Shown piece after piece: positions 36,114-45,134 of a stretch of 64,000 bases of DNA (position 1 is its first letter; each line of letters starts with the position of its first letter). Origin of the DNA: Qipengyuania gaetbuli (GTDB lineage: Bacteria > Pseudomonadota > Alphaproteobacteria > Sphingomonadales > Sphingomonadaceae); contig NZ_JAIUZO010000002.1 in NCBI RefSeq assembly GCF_020171365.1, positions 2,264,001-2,328,000 of the forward strand. The letters run 5' to 3'. Both the position numbers and the translations under genes were made by a program. The notes below the pieces were generated by a model. It made no database searches. It saw nothing but the letters and a program-made list of their open reading frames with translations, and had not been told where the DNA came from.

Positions 36114-37157
36114 TTACTTCAGCTCGGAACCGTCGAGCGTGGTGTATTCGGTGACGGCTGCGGCAGCCTTGGCCATCGCATCATCGGGATTCGACACGAG
36201 ACCGATCTTGGTCAGCGCGCCGTCCTTGCCCCACATGGTCGACCACTGGGTGAGGAATTCCTTCAGGCCCGGGATCGCGTCGAGGTGCGCCTTCTTCACG
36301 TACATGAAGAGGGGGCGCGCGCCCGGATAGGCGAAGCTGGCGATGTTCTCGTAGGTCGGATCGACGCCGTTCATGGGCAGGCCCTGCACCTTGTCGAGAT
36401 TCTCTTCAAGGTAGGAGTAGCCGAAGATACCCACTGCGTTCGGGTTGCCTTCGATCTTCTGGACGATGAGGTTGTCCTGTTCGCCCTGGTCGACATAGGC
36501 GCCGTCGCTGCGGACCTCGGTGCAGACCTGGTCGTAACGGTCTTCGTCGGTTTCCTTGAGCGCTGCGGTGGCGGCGTCGGTCTTGCAGCCCGCTTCGAGG
36601 ATCAGTTCCTTGAGCGCGTCGCGCGTGCCCGAGGTGCTCGGCGGACCGTAGACGAGGATCGGCTGGTTCGGCAGCGAGGGATCGACGTCCGACCAGTTCT
36701 TGGCGGTCTGTTCCTTGCCGTAGGGCGAGGCGGCGAGCGCTTCGTAGACCATCTTCGGCGTCAGGTTCATCATGATGCCGCCCTTCGACGAAGCGAGGGC
36801 AATGCCGTCGAGGCCGACCTGGACTTCGATGATGTCGGTCACGCCATTGGCCTGGCAGTCGGCGAATTCACTCGACTTCATGCGGCGCGAGGCATGCGCG
36901 ATGTCGGGCGTCTGGGCGCCGACGCCGGCGCAGAACAGCTTCATGCCGCCGCCGGTACCGGTCGATTCGATGATCGGCGAGGCGAACTGCGTGTCGCGTG
37001 CGAAAGCTTCGGAAACGGCCTTGGCGAACGGGAAGACGGTCGACGAGCCGACGGCCTTGATCTGGTCGCGGGTCGCACCGCCACCGGCATTGTCACCGCA
37101 AGCGGTGAGGGCAAGGGCCGAAGCGGCGGCGAGAGCGAATTTGAAAGTCTTGGTCAT
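36114..37157 (-). CDS. pstS: phosphate-binding lipoprotein PstS
   Basis: 347 aa. A lipoprotein signal ends at LTACG (Cys20). Phosphate-contact patterns follow: AVGSSTVFPF near the mature N-terminus and the TSGTRDA loop in the second lobe. It captures phosphate in the periplasm for PstCAB. It is the first gene of the pst transcript, with Pho-box-like repeats 47-75 nt upstream of the start. Confidence 0.93.
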   Translation of the reverse strand: MTKTFKFALAAASALALTACGDNAGGGATRDQIKAVGSSTVFPFAKAVSEAFARDTQFASPIIESTGTGGGMKLFCAGVGAQTPDIAHASRRMKSSEFADCQANGVTDIIEVQVGLDGIALASSKGGIMMNLTPKMVYEALAASPYGKEQTAKNWSDVDPSLPNQPILVYGPPSTSGTRDALKELILEAGCKTDAATAALKETDEDRYDQVCTEVRSDGAYVDQGEQDNLIVQKIEGNPNAVGIFGYSYLEENLDKVQGLPMNGVDPTYENIASFAYPGARPLFMYVKKAHLDAIPGLKEFLTQWSTMWGKDGALTKIGLVSNPDDAMAKAAAAVTEYTTLDGSELK

Positions 37158-37203
37158 TGGGAACCCCTATGTTGTCCAACTAGCCGCGCAAGAGCGCGGA
37201 TTT

Positions 37204-37232
37204 GTTACATGCTGACGACAAAAGTGTGACTT
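37204..37232 (-). promoter_or_regulatory. candidate Pho box upstream of pstS
   Basis: Read on the minus strand, three heptamers spaced by 4 nt (AAGTCAC, TTGTCGT, ATGTAAC) follow the 11-nt PhoB repeat pattern CTGTCAT-N4-CTGTCAT with 4-5 of 7 matches each. The individual matches are weak, but phase, number and position upstream of pstS support it. Confidence 0.45.
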
Positions 37233-37280
37233 CCGCTAGGGGGTGCCGAATCGTTGTGGCAGCCCCTAGCGGTATCTGGA

Positions 37281-38636
37281 TCAGAAATCGACCTGTGCGC
37301 GCACGCCGAAGGCATCTACGGTGTAGGACGTGTCGCCGGTTGCCGTTGCATAGGCGGCATCGTCATAATCCATCTTGCCGTAGTTCAGGCTGAAGAGCGT
37401 GTAGTCGGTCGGCTTCCACACCAGCGAGGCGAGGTAGCCATTCTGCACGCCGCCGATGATCCCAGCATCGTTGAGGTCGAGGTAATCGTAACGCAGGTTC
37501 AGCTGGATCGAGCCGATCCCGCCTTCGCCCACCGCGCTGGCCGGCTTGGTGCGGTCGAACTTGCCGCCCTTGTAACCGCGCGTGTCACCCTTGGTGAGGA
37601 AGTAGCCGACCTCGGCATAGCCGCCGAAGAAGGTCGGGCTGTCCGTCATCGCGGGCATGTCCACGTTCTGCCAGTAGCCTTCCGCTGCCGCGTGGAACGG
37701 GCCCGAAATCACGGCTGCTTCCAGGCCTGCGCCGAATTCGCTGTCGGCGGCAAGATTGCCGGTGTTGACGAAGCGTTCGGAGGTAAAGTGAACCAGCGGG
37801 CGCTGGCGATAGCGCACGCTGCCGGCGTCTTCGCCCAGTTCGTTGAAGTGGAGCGAACCGCCGAAGTGGAGCTGGGTGTCGCCCATTTTCGGCATGACGA
37901 CGAGGCGTCCGTCGATGCCACGATTGTTGGTGCCGGTATCGTCGAAATTGTCGGTGAACACACCGGCCTGTGCCAGCACGATGCCCTGCGAATAGCTGAC
38001 CGAGGCACCGATGCGGCGCTCGAAACCGAAGGCATCGGTGAAGGCGGCACGTTCGATGAAGCTGGTGTGCAGCGAGCTGGTCAGCTCTTCGAGCGACTGG
38101 AAGTTGTTGTGGTGGCCCACGATCACTTCGAGCGGGCCATTGCCATAGCTGAGGTAGGCATCGGCAGCCTCGACCTCGTTACCGGCGAAATCGAGCTCGA
38201 ACTTGTATTCGAAACCGCCGCCAAGGCCGCCCGAGGCGCCGAGGCGCGCACGGCGAACTTCGCTGGCGAAACCGTCTTCACGGCCGGTCGAATCGGGCAC
38301 GCTGGTGAAGCCGGCATCGAACATCAGGCGGCCGCGGGGCTTGAAGCTCCAGCCGTCCTTCTTTTCGAGCTGTGCCACTGCCGGCGCGGGCGCGGGCTTG
38401 GCAACCGCTTCGGTGTTGGCAGCAATCGATGCATCCTGTGCAGCGTTGGCAGCCTTTTCCTGCGCCAGCTCGCCTTCGAGCTGGTCGATGCGCGACGCCA
38501 GGGCCGCGAGCTGCGCGCGCATTTCGGCCAGGCTCCGCTCTGCAGTGGGTGCAGCCGCATCCTGTGCGGCGACGGGAGTGGCGATGGTGCAGCTCAGTGC
38601 CGCCGCGATGACGGACAGCCGGAATGCCGGTTTCAT
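37281..38636 (-). CDS. OprP/OprO-type phosphate porin
   Basis: 451 aa. A signal peptide (~1-24, ending Ala-Gln) is followed by a short coiled coil (~36-60, heptad Leu/Ile) and a 16-strand beta-barrel ending in phenylalanine (QVDF), as outer-membrane porins do. The Pho-regulon position and the family pattern (GRLMFDAGF, LRYDYLDLNDAG) indicate a phosphate- or polyphosphate-selective porin. It has its own Pho box and sits between phoR and pstS. Confidence 0.88.
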   Translation of the reverse strand: MKPAFRLSVIAAALSCTIATPVAAQDAAAPTAERSLAEMRAQLAALASRIDQLEGELAQEKAANAAQDASIAANTEAVAKPAPAPAVAQLEKKDGWSFKPRGRLMFDAGFTSVPDSTGREDGFASEVRRARLGASGGLGGGFEYKFELDFAGNEVEAADAYLSYGNGPLEVIVGHHNNFQSLEELTSSLHTSFIERAAFTDAFGFERRIGASVSYSQGIVLAQAGVFTDNFDDTGTNNRGIDGRLVVMPKMGDTQLHFGGSLHFNELGEDAGSVRYRQRPLVHFTSERFVNTGNLAADSEFGAGLEAAVISGPFHAAAEGYWQNVDMPAMTDSPTFFGGYAEVGYFLTKGDTRGYKGGKFDRTKPASAVGEGGIGSIQLNLRYDYLDLNDAGIIGGVQNGYLASLVWKPTDYTLFSLNYGKMDYDDAAYATATGDTSYTVDAFGVRAQVDF

Positions 38637-38689
38637 TATGACGAATCCTTTACAAGGTTACGATCCGGCGTCGCCTCTATGACCCGATG

Positions 38690-38707
38690 ATTACAGCCAT
38701 GTGACAC
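38690..38707 (-). promoter_or_regulatory. Pho box upstream of the phosphate porin
   Basis: On the minus strand GTGTCAC-N4-CTGTAAT matches the PhoB consensus CTGTCAT-N4-CTGTCAT at 11 of 14 positions, with correct 11-nt spacing, 54 nt upstream of the porin start. Confidence 0.65.
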
Positions 38708-38787
38708 ATTCCACGCGGCCTTGCGCACCCTGTGGAATGGCTGTGGAAAAGCTGTGAAAACTGCGCAGATGCGCCAGAAATCGCTGA

Positions 38788-39957
38788 TCAGTCCGCGAGC
38801 GGGAGCGAGACCTTGACCCGCGTCCCTTCGCCCAGCTTGCTCTCGATCGACAGCTTTCCTCGGTGCCGCTCGACAATGTGCTTCACGATGGCAAGGCCAA
38901 GGCCGGTCCCGCCCGAGGCACGGCTGCGGCCCGGATCCGTGCGGTAGAAACGGCGCGTGAGATGCGGGATATGTTCGGGCGCGATGCCGTCGCCGTGATC
39001 GGTCACGGTCAGCAGCACGCGTGTCTCGCCCTGCGGCGCCAGGCGGACGGTCACCATGCTGTCGGGCGCGCCGTATTTCATGGCATTGTCGACGAGGTTG
39101 CGCACCAGCTGTTCGAGCTGCTGTTCGTCTCCGCGCACGATGAAATCGCCATGCGCCTCGAAATCGAGCCGCTCCATGCGTTCTGCGCCGGCCCCGTCCT
39201 GCGCCGCGCGCTTGGCGACGGCGGCAAGGGCGACTGTGCTGGCCGGCATGTCGTGCTTTTCCGCCTCGATACGCGAGAGCGACATGAGATCGCTAACGAG
39301 GTCCTGCAGGCGCCTGGCTTCGCGCTGGATCGTGGCGAGGAACTTGTCCGCCATTTCCGGCTCGGGCCGGTCCTCCTCGCGCAGCGTCTCGACATAGCCG
39401 AGGATCGAGGCGAGCGGCGTGCGCAGCTCGTGGCTGGCGTTGGCGACGAAATCGGTGTGCGCACGGCTGATGTCGGCCTCGGCGGTCTTGTTGACCAGCT
39501 CGATGACCGAGAGGTTGGTGTCGAGCAACTTGCGGTTCACGCGCCAGATATCGCTTCGCCGGGCAAGGCCGCGCACGATGGCTGCGCCGTCCTGGTCGCT
39601 GTCGAGCAGGCTGACGGCTTCCGGCTGGCGCAAGGCCATTCTGACGTCCTGACCCAGCACGTGCGCGCCCAGCAGGCGGCGTGCGGCGAGATTGGCGACG
39701 ATCACGCGTCCGCGGTCGGTCAGGAGTACGGGTGTTTCCGAATGCTCGAAGAGGTCGCCCATCGAATCGCGGGAGATCGCGCCATTGCTGTTCTGCTCGA
39801 CCGCAGGCGGCGGGGTCGCGCCGACGAGCCACAGCGAACCGGCCCAGACCAGCAGCACGAGTGCAACGGTAAGCAGGTCGTCGCCCAGCACGAGAAGTGC
39901 GATGGCGGTCGCCACGGCGAGGGCGAAGGCGGACCAGGGAAAGGAGCGCTCGCTCAT
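38788..39957 (-). CDS. phoR: phosphate regulon sensor histidine kinase PhoR
   Basis: 389 aa. Two N-terminal membrane helices (~8-45), a PAS-like region (~70-150), the HisKA motif FVANASHELRTPLASI with the phospho-acceptor His, and a HATPase_c domain ending TGLGLAIVKHIVERHRG...GTRVKVSLP. It phosphorylates PhoB under phosphate limitation. It is separated from phoB by the porin, pst and phoU genes, all on the same strand. Confidence 0.9.
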   Translation of the reverse strand: MSERSFPWSAFALAVATAIALLVLGDDLLTVALVLLVWAGSLWLVGATPPPAVEQNSNGAISRDSMGDLFEHSETPVLLTDRGRVIVANLAARRLLGAHVLGQDVRMALRQPEAVSLLDSDQDGAAIVRGLARRSDIWRVNRKLLDTNLSVIELVNKTAEADISRAHTDFVANASHELRTPLASILGYVETLREEDRPEPEMADKFLATIQREARRLQDLVSDLMSLSRIEAEKHDMPASTVALAAVAKRAAQDGAGAERMERLDFEAHGDFIVRGDEQQLEQLVRNLVDNAMKYGAPDSMVTVRLAPQGETRVLLTVTDHGDGIAPEHIPHLTRRFYRTDPGRSRASGGTGLGLAIVKHIVERHRGKLSIESKLGEGTRVKVSLPLAD

Positions 39958-40021
39958 GCAGGCGCGCTTAGCGAGGCCTGCTGGACAGCGCCAGAGCCAA
40001 TGTCTGCAAGCCTGTGGCAGA

Positions 40022-40096
40022 TGGTGACCCGTACGGGAATCGAACCCGTGTTTCAGCCGTGAAAGGGCCGCGTCCTAACCGCTAGACGAACGGGCC
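40022..40096 (-). tRNA. tRNA-Glu (anticodon TTC), copy 1
   Basis: On the minus strand the acceptor GGCCCGT pairs with ACGGGTC, the D arm reads TCTAGCGGTTAGGA, the anticodon loop is CTTTCAC with TTC at 40063-40061, and the T arm contains GGTTCGAATCC. CCA is encoded. 75 nt with CCA. Confidence 0.96.
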
Positions 40097-40142
40097 ACAT
40101 GCGTGGCGCTTTGCGCGGATTGCAGATGCAATAACGCCACCG

Positions 40143-40217
40143 TGGTGACCCGTACGGGAATCGAACCCGTGTTTCAGCCGTGAAAGGGCCGCGTCCTAAC
40201 CGCTAGACGAACGGGCC
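40143..40217 (-). tRNA. tRNA-Glu (anticodon TTC), copy 2
   Basis: Identical over its whole length to the copy at 40022-40096, offset by 121 nt, with CCA encoded and anticodon TTC at 40184-40182. The 46-nt spacer differs from the outer flanks. The pair arose by tandem duplication. Confidence 0.96.
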
Positions 40218-40302
40218 ACACCCGTTGCCGGGTCGGTGGCGTGGCGGCGCACTTAGGCGGGGGCGCTCGGGGCGTCAACCCTCCAAATGCGCAAGCTGCG
40301 GA

Positions 40303-42090
40303 TCAGTCAGCGAAAGCTGCGTCCTCGAGGTGCAATTCGGCCTGCGGGCGGCTTCCCCAATCGTCGATTTTCGCCCGGCCGGCCAGCCACAGGCGGCGCC
40401 CGCGCGAGCCGTGCAGCAGGGCCTGCCCCATCTCGCTATCGGCAGCGCGGAAGGCGATGCCCTTGAAGCTGCGGCCGTCGTCGCCGCTGGCAATCAGGCG
40501 CACGTGATCAGTACCGACAATATCGCATTTCACCAGCCGGACCGGGCCGACCGCGATTCTCGGGCCGGGCCAGCCGACGCCGTAGGGCCCGCCGCATTCG
40601 AGCGATTCGACCAGTGCCGGCGTCAAACCGCCGGGCGCGACCGCGATGTCGAGCAGCATCTCGCGGTTCTCGCTCGCGCGGGCGACCACGCTTTCGAGAT
40701 GCGCGTCGAGCCATTCGGCAAAGGCGTCGAGCCTGTCGCTGGCCACTGTCAGGCCCGCCGCCATGGCATGGCCGCCGCCCTTGACCAGCAGGCCTTCCTC
40801 GCGGGCCCGGATGATCGCTGCGCCAAGGTCGACACCGGGTATCGAACGCCCCGAACCCTTGCCTTGGCCGGCTGCGCTGTCGAGCGCCACCACGAGCGAG
40901 GGCTTGCCCGTCTTTTCCTTGATGCGCCCGGCCACGATGCCGATGACGCCGGGGTGCCAGCCATCGCCGGCGAGCACATGCACTGCGCGGTTATGCTGTC
41001 CGGCCAGCTGGTCCTCGGCGGCCTGCTGGACCTCTGCCTCGATCGCGCGCCGTTCCTCGTTCAGCGCGGAAAGCTGGGCGGCGATGCGCGCGGCCTCTTC
41101 GGGATCCTCGGTCGTCAGCAGGCGCACGCCGAGGGTGGATTCGCCCACGCGCCCACCGGCATTGATCCGCGGACCCAGTGCGAAGCCGAGGTCGGAGCAG
41201 GCCGGGGCCCGCTTCAGGCGGCTCGCGTCGATGAGGGCCGCCATGCCGGTATTGGCCCGCTTGCCCATGACCTTGAGGCCTTGCGCGACGAAGGCGCGAT
41301 TGAGGCCGTGCAAGGCTGCGACGTCGGCCACCGTGCCGAGCGCCACGAGGTCGAGCAGGGAAAAGAGGTCAGGCTCCTTGCGGTTCTCGAAATAGCCGCT
41401 GGCGCGCAGTGTGCGGACCAGCGCGATGGCGAGCAGGAAGGCCACGCCCACCGCGGCAAGGTGCCCGTGCGCTGCGGCAAGGTCGTTCTCGTCGAGCCGG
41501 TTGGGGTTCACCAGCGCGGCCGCGCGCGGCAATTCGGGCGCGCACTTGTGGTGGTCTACCACGATGACGTCGATGCCCGCATCGCTTGCCATGGCCAGCG
41601 CCTCGTGCGCCATGGCCCCGCAATCGACGGTAACGATCAGGCTCGACCCGCTTTCGCCAAGCTGGACCAGCGCCTCGCCCGACGGGCCATAGCCCTCGAG
41701 CAGTCGGTCGGGGATGTAATAGTCCGCCTCGACGCCAAGGTCGCGCAACAGGCGGATAAGGAGCGCCGAACTGGTCGCCCCGTCCACGTCGTAATCGCCG
41801 TAGACGGTGATCTTCTCGCCCGCGAGCACGGCCTGGGCAAGCCGGTCCGCTGCCGCGTCCATGTCGTTGAACTCCGACGGGTCGGGCAGGAAATCGCGCA
41901 GGGTCGGGGTGAGGTGCCGGTCGAGATCGTCCGGGGACACTCCGCGTGCGAGCAGGATCTGGCGCACGATATCGTCGCCAGCCGCGAAATTCCCCTGGCC
42001 GAGGTCCATGTTCCCGCCGCGCCAGCGCCAGGCCTTGCCGGTCAGGGATTGCGAAACGCCGAAAACATGGGGGAGGGCCGAAGTTGCCAT
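40303..42090 (-). CDS. recJ: single-stranded-DNA-specific exonuclease RecJ
   Basis: 595 aa. DHH-family 5'-3' exonuclease acting in recombination and repair. Motifs are YGDYDVDGATSSA, the DHH motif in VVDHHKC, and the DHHA1 domain with GGGHAMAAG. The C-terminal OB-like domain is present. The start has an AGGAGGGG site. The two tRNA-Glu genes lie just downstream. Confidence 0.95.
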   Translation of the reverse strand: MATSALPHVFGVSQSLTGKAWRWRGGNMDLGQGNFAAGDDIVRQILLARGVSPDDLDRHLTPTLRDFLPDPSEFNDMDAAADRLAQAVLAGEKITVYGDYDVDGATSSALLIRLLRDLGVEADYYIPDRLLEGYGPSGEALVQLGESGSSLIVTVDCGAMAHEALAMASDAGIDVIVVDHHKCAPELPRAAALVNPNRLDENDLAAAHGHLAAVGVAFLLAIALVRTLRASGYFENRKEPDLFSLLDLVALGTVADVAALHGLNRAFVAQGLKVMGKRANTGMAALIDASRLKRAPACSDLGFALGPRINAGGRVGESTLGVRLLTTEDPEEAARIAAQLSALNEERRAIEAEVQQAAEDQLAGQHNRAVHVLAGDGWHPGVIGIVAGRIKEKTGKPSLVVALDSAAGQGKGSGRSIPGVDLGAAIIRAREEGLLVKGGGHAMAAGLTVASDRLDAFAEWLDAHLESVVARASENREMLLDIAVAPGGLTPALVESLECGGPYGVGWPGPRIAVGPVRLVKCDIVGTDHVRLIASGDDGRSFKGIAFRAADSEMGQALLHGSRGRRLWLAGRAKIDDWGSRPQAELHLEDAAFAD

Positions 42091-42175
42091 GGTCCCCTCC
42101 TATCGCGGCGAACCCCATCGCAGCAAGCGCGGCGGCATTGACAATCGACAAGGCTGCGCGATGCTCGGCGGCGTC

Positions 42176-42661
42176 ATGACGTCGACACAACTCCTGATCG
42201 CCTGGCACAGCCGCACCGGCGCGAGCGAGGCGCTGGCGCGGGCTGCCGCCGAGGGCGCGGGCGATGCGGCCCTCTTGCTGGGGGCGAACGCGGTTACGCC
42301 GGAGCACTTGCTTTCTGCCGGCGGCTATCTGTTCGTCTGCCCGGAAAACCTCGCCACCATGAGCGGCGAGATGAAGGAGATGTTCGACCGCTGCTATTAC
42401 CCGGTGCTTGGGCAGATCGAGGGCCGCGCCTATGCAACTATGATCGCCGCCGGATCCGACGGGGAAGGCGCGCAGCGGCAGATCGACCGGATCGCCGCCG
42501 GCTGGCGCCTGCGCCGCGTGGCCGAACCGGTGATCGTCAACACTGACGCGCAGACTCCCGAACAGATCATGGCCCGAAAGTCGTTGTCTGCGGATATACT
42601 CGATGCAGCCCGCCAACTTGGCGCGGCAATGGCCGAAGGACTTGGCAGCGGCATCTTTTAG
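42176..42661 (+). CDS. flavodoxin-fold NAD(P)H-dependent oxidoreductase-like protein
   Basis: 161 aa. A flavodoxin-like Rossmann sandwich: an FMN phosphate loop appears as AWHSRTGASEALARA near the start, and the 50s/90s loop equivalents are YLFVCPENLATMSGEMKEMFDR and MIAAGSDGEGAQRQ. It probably binds FMN and moves electrons with NAD(P)H, but its substrate is unknown. An in-frame ATG at 42161 is an alternative start. It is divergent from recJ. Confidence 0.75.
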   Translation: MTSTQLLIAWHSRTGASEALARAAAEGAGDAALLLGANAVTPEHLLSAGGYLFVCPENLATMSGEMKEMFDRCYYPVLGQIEGRAYATMIAAGSDGEGAQRQIDRIAAGWRLRRVAEPVIVNTDAQTPEQIMARKSLSADILDAARQLGAAMAEGLGSGIF

Positions 42662-42763
42662 GACAACTGCATCCGAAACGGACAGAATCTACCTTAACGG
42701 CCTCGACGTAATTTTTCAGGGCGCTTAGGGCTTTATGGCGAAGGGACGGGGGACGCATCGATA

Positions 42764-43594
42764 ATGCAGCGGGGATCGGGAACACCGGCAGAGGTACGTC
42801 GCTGCCCCGACGGGCTCTATCTCCTGTTCGAGCCCAGGCAACGTCCCGACCGTTCAGCGCTGACGGGCGCGCTTGCGGCCATGCCGCAGGCTTCCGTCAG
42901 CCACGACCCCCTGCTGCATGACGAGGTTGCGGCGCCGGAAAGGCGCGAAAGTACGCGCGGCGGAGACTGGCTAGAACTGCTGCAATGGGGAATGACATTC
43001 GACTGCCTCGGCCTGTCCCCCGGACCGGGCGTCGCGGTCCCGCCTCTCGTTCACCGCTTCAACGTGCCCAGCAGTCTTGGTGACATAGCCACAGAGGCTA
43101 TTGCGCTGGTTCCCGGCCCGCAGCTTGCCGACGCCGCCAACAGCCTGCCTATCGTTCGCTGCATGCTCGATATCGGCGCCGGTCTGGCAGAACACCTGCC
43201 GGGCGTGAAGGCGGTGTCCTGGGGCCCGTCCTGCAGCGCCATCGAACCGGATTTCTTCCTGCGCACGGTCAATGCATGGATTGACGGGGGGCCGTTTCCC
43301 GCGCTCGGGCTGGTCGGCTTCGCGGTCGGCGGCGACGGTGCGCTGGTTAGCGACGGGCTCGCCTGGTTCATCGGCCAGGAAATCCTCATTGCACCCGAAC
43401 TCGCTCAGGATCGCATCGGGGCGACCCGCATGGCCGCGCGGCTGATGCACGAGCTGGTCAGGGCAGGGCCTCTTCAGGACAAATCGGAAGCCCGGTTCGA
43501 GGACGGGGTAATGGTCATGCTCGATCCTAAGGGAGACGGGACGGTGAGAGTAACTCCGATGTTAGACGAAAGAGGGGGTCGTGACGGGTCGTAA
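42764..43594 (+). CDS. unknown protein, DUF4261-like
   Basis: 276 aa, cytoplasmic, no signal. The core (VSWGPSCSAIEPDFFLRTVNAWIDGGPFPALGLVGF, then GLAWFIGQEILIAPEL) resembles the DUF4261 C-terminal domain, though I cannot confirm this without a profile search. The N-terminal ~90 residues are divergent. Its end overlaps the AHH-nuclease gene by 14 nt, so the two are translationally linked and likely act together. Confidence 0.55.
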   Translation: MQRGSGTPAEVRRCPDGLYLLFEPRQRPDRSALTGALAAMPQASVSHDPLLHDEVAAPERRESTRGGDWLELLQWGMTFDCLGLSPGPGVAVPPLVHRFNVPSSLGDIATEAIALVPGPQLADAANSLPIVRCMLDIGAGLAEHLPGVKAVSWGPSCSAIEPDFFLRTVNAWIDGGPFPALGLVGFAVGGDGALVSDGLAWFIGQEILIAPELAQDRIGATRMAARLMHELVRAGPLQDKSEARFEDGVMVMLDPKGDGTVRVTPMLDERGGRDGS

Positions 43595-44105
43595 TTCATT
43601 TTCAGGCGGGCGTTCCCGCCTGCCTTTCCGCGCGGTCAACCGGCGCGGGCAGCCGGGTCACGACCCTGCGTTGCAACGACATCACTTGCTGCCGCGCCAA
43701 TTGCTCAACCGCGACTGCTTCGGCTCCATGTTCGCAGCGCTCGGGCGCGAGCGGATCGGGTTCGACGATTTCCGCACCAACGGCCTGCTGTTTCCGGCCA
43801 GCGAGCATGCGGCGCGGCGCACCGCCCTGCCGCTGCACCGCGGACCCCATCGCGATTACAACGCAATGGTGATCGAACGGGTTGGCTGCGTGGAGGGGGC
43901 ATGGGCCGAGAAGCGCCGGCTCGACGCCGAGACTGCCGCCCACGAGGCCCTGCACCGGCTTCAATTGCTGCAGAAAGCCCTGCGGCGAAGGCTCCTCGAC
44001 GAGGCGCGCCCGCTGCTGCTCAACCGCCGCGACCCGGTGGCCGCGGACCTCGATTTTTCCGATCTCGACGCGATGGCCGAAGCGCTGTGGAGCGCGGCGG
44101 CCTAG
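43581..44105 (+). CDS. AHH-domain putative nuclease
   Basis: 174 aa. Residues ~22-100 match the AHH subgroup of the HNH/EndoVII nuclease superfamily: RHHLLPRQL carries the His-His pair, followed by FDDFRTNGLLFPASEHAA and a later LHRGPHRDYNAMV His motif. Such domains are common as effector-toxin tips, but here it is a free-standing small protein with no secretion signal. It starts with GTG behind AGAGGGGG, inside the end of the previous gene. The C-terminal third is a basic/acidic helical segment. Its stop overlaps the convergent nitronate-monooxygenase gene by 4 nt. Confidence 0.7.
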   Translation: MTGRNSFSGGRSRLPFRAVNRRGQPGHDPALQRHHLLPRQLLNRDCFGSMFAALGRERIGFDDFRTNGLLFPASEHAARRTALPLHRGPHRDYNAMVIERVGCVEGAWAEKRRLDAETAAHEALHRLQLLQKALRRRLLDEARPLLLNRRDPVAADLDFSDLDAMAEALWSAAA

Positions 44106-45070
44106 ACCGTCCGCTTGTCGAGCGATTCCTTCGCATCGCGATATTCGCGTTCGAAGCGGGCGACCATGTCCTCGACAGGGCCGACCGACTTGACCGTGCC
44201 GATGCCCTGGCCCGAACCCCAGATGTCCTTCCACGCCTTGGCCTTGGTATTGCCGCCGCTGCCGAAATTCATCTTGGAAGGATCGCTTTCGGGCAGGTTG
44301 TCGGGATCGAGGCCCGCATTCTCGATGCTAGAACGCAGGTAGTTGCCGTGCACGCCGGTAAACAGGTTCGAATAGACGATGCCGTCCGCACTACCTTCGA
44401 CGATGCCCTGCTTGTAGCCGTCTACCGCATTCGCTTCCTCGGTCGCGATCCAGGGCGAGCCGATATAGGCGAAGTCGGCACCCAGCGCCTGCGCGGCAAG
44501 GATCGACCGTCCGTGCGCGATCGAGCCGGACAGGGCGACCAGCCCGTCGAACCATTCGCGGATTTCCTGCATCAGTGCGAAGGGGCTGAGCGTGCCTGCG
44601 TGGCCGCCTGCACCGGCGGCAACCGGGATGAGGCCGTCGGCACCCTTTTCGATCGCCTTGTGGGCGAAGCGGTTGTTGATGACATCGTGCATGGTGATGC
44701 CGCCCCAGCCGCGCACCGCGTCAAAAATTTCCTCACGCGCGCCAAGCGAGGTGATGACCAGCGGCACCTGCCATTTCGCGCAGGTCGCCATGTCGGCCTC
44801 GATCCGGTCGTTCGAACGGTGGACGATCTGGTTGACGGCGAAAGGCGCAGCCGGACGGTCGGGATTGTCGCGGTTATAGGCTGCGAGTTCCTCGGTAATG
44901 CGGTGGAGCCATTCGTCGAGTTCGCTCTGCGGGCGTGCGTTGAGCGCCGGGAAGCTGCCGACGATGCCGGCCTTGCACTGGGCGATCACCAGCTCCGGAC
45001 CGGAGACGATGAAGAGCGGCGATCCGATGACCGGCAGGCGCAGCTTGTCGAAGGGGGCGGGCAGGCTCAT
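44102..45070 (-). CDS. NAD(P)H-dependent flavin oxidoreductase / nitronate monooxygenase family
   Basis: 322 aa TIM-barrel flavoprotein of the YrpB/2-nitropropane dioxygenase family: PVIGSPLFIVSGPEL at the N-terminus, VAAGAGGHAGTL for the FMN phosphate, and LGADFAYIGSPWIATEE. It probably oxidises nitronates or acts as an enoyl-reductase-like flavin enzyme. A GAGAGGAG site precedes the start. A 19-bp palindrome lies 65 nt upstream. Confidence 0.85.
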   Translation of the reverse strand: MSLPAPFDKLRLPVIGSPLFIVSGPELVIAQCKAGIVGSFPALNARPQSELDEWLHRITEELAAYNRDNPDRPAAPFAVNQIVHRSNDRIEADMATCAKWQVPLVITSLGAREEIFDAVRGWGGITMHDVINNRFAHKAIEKGADGLIPVAAGAGGHAGTLSPFALMQEIREWFDGLVALSGSIAHGRSILAAQALGADFAYIGSPWIATEEANAVDGYKQGIVEGSADGIVYSNLFTGVHGNYLRSSIENAGLDPDNLPESDPSKMNFGSGGNTKAKAWKDIWGSGQGIGTVKSVGPVEDMVARFEREYRDAKESLDKRTV

Positions 45071-45134
45071 GCAGAAAGGCTCCTCTCTCGAATATGCGCG
45101 AACGCCTATGGCGCGCAGGCGCGCTTGTCGAGAG

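Noticed and set aside
38708..38738. ATTCCAC / GTGGAAT inverted repeat as a terminator of phoR
   Set aside because: The arms are only 7 nt, the loop is 17 nt and there is no T run.
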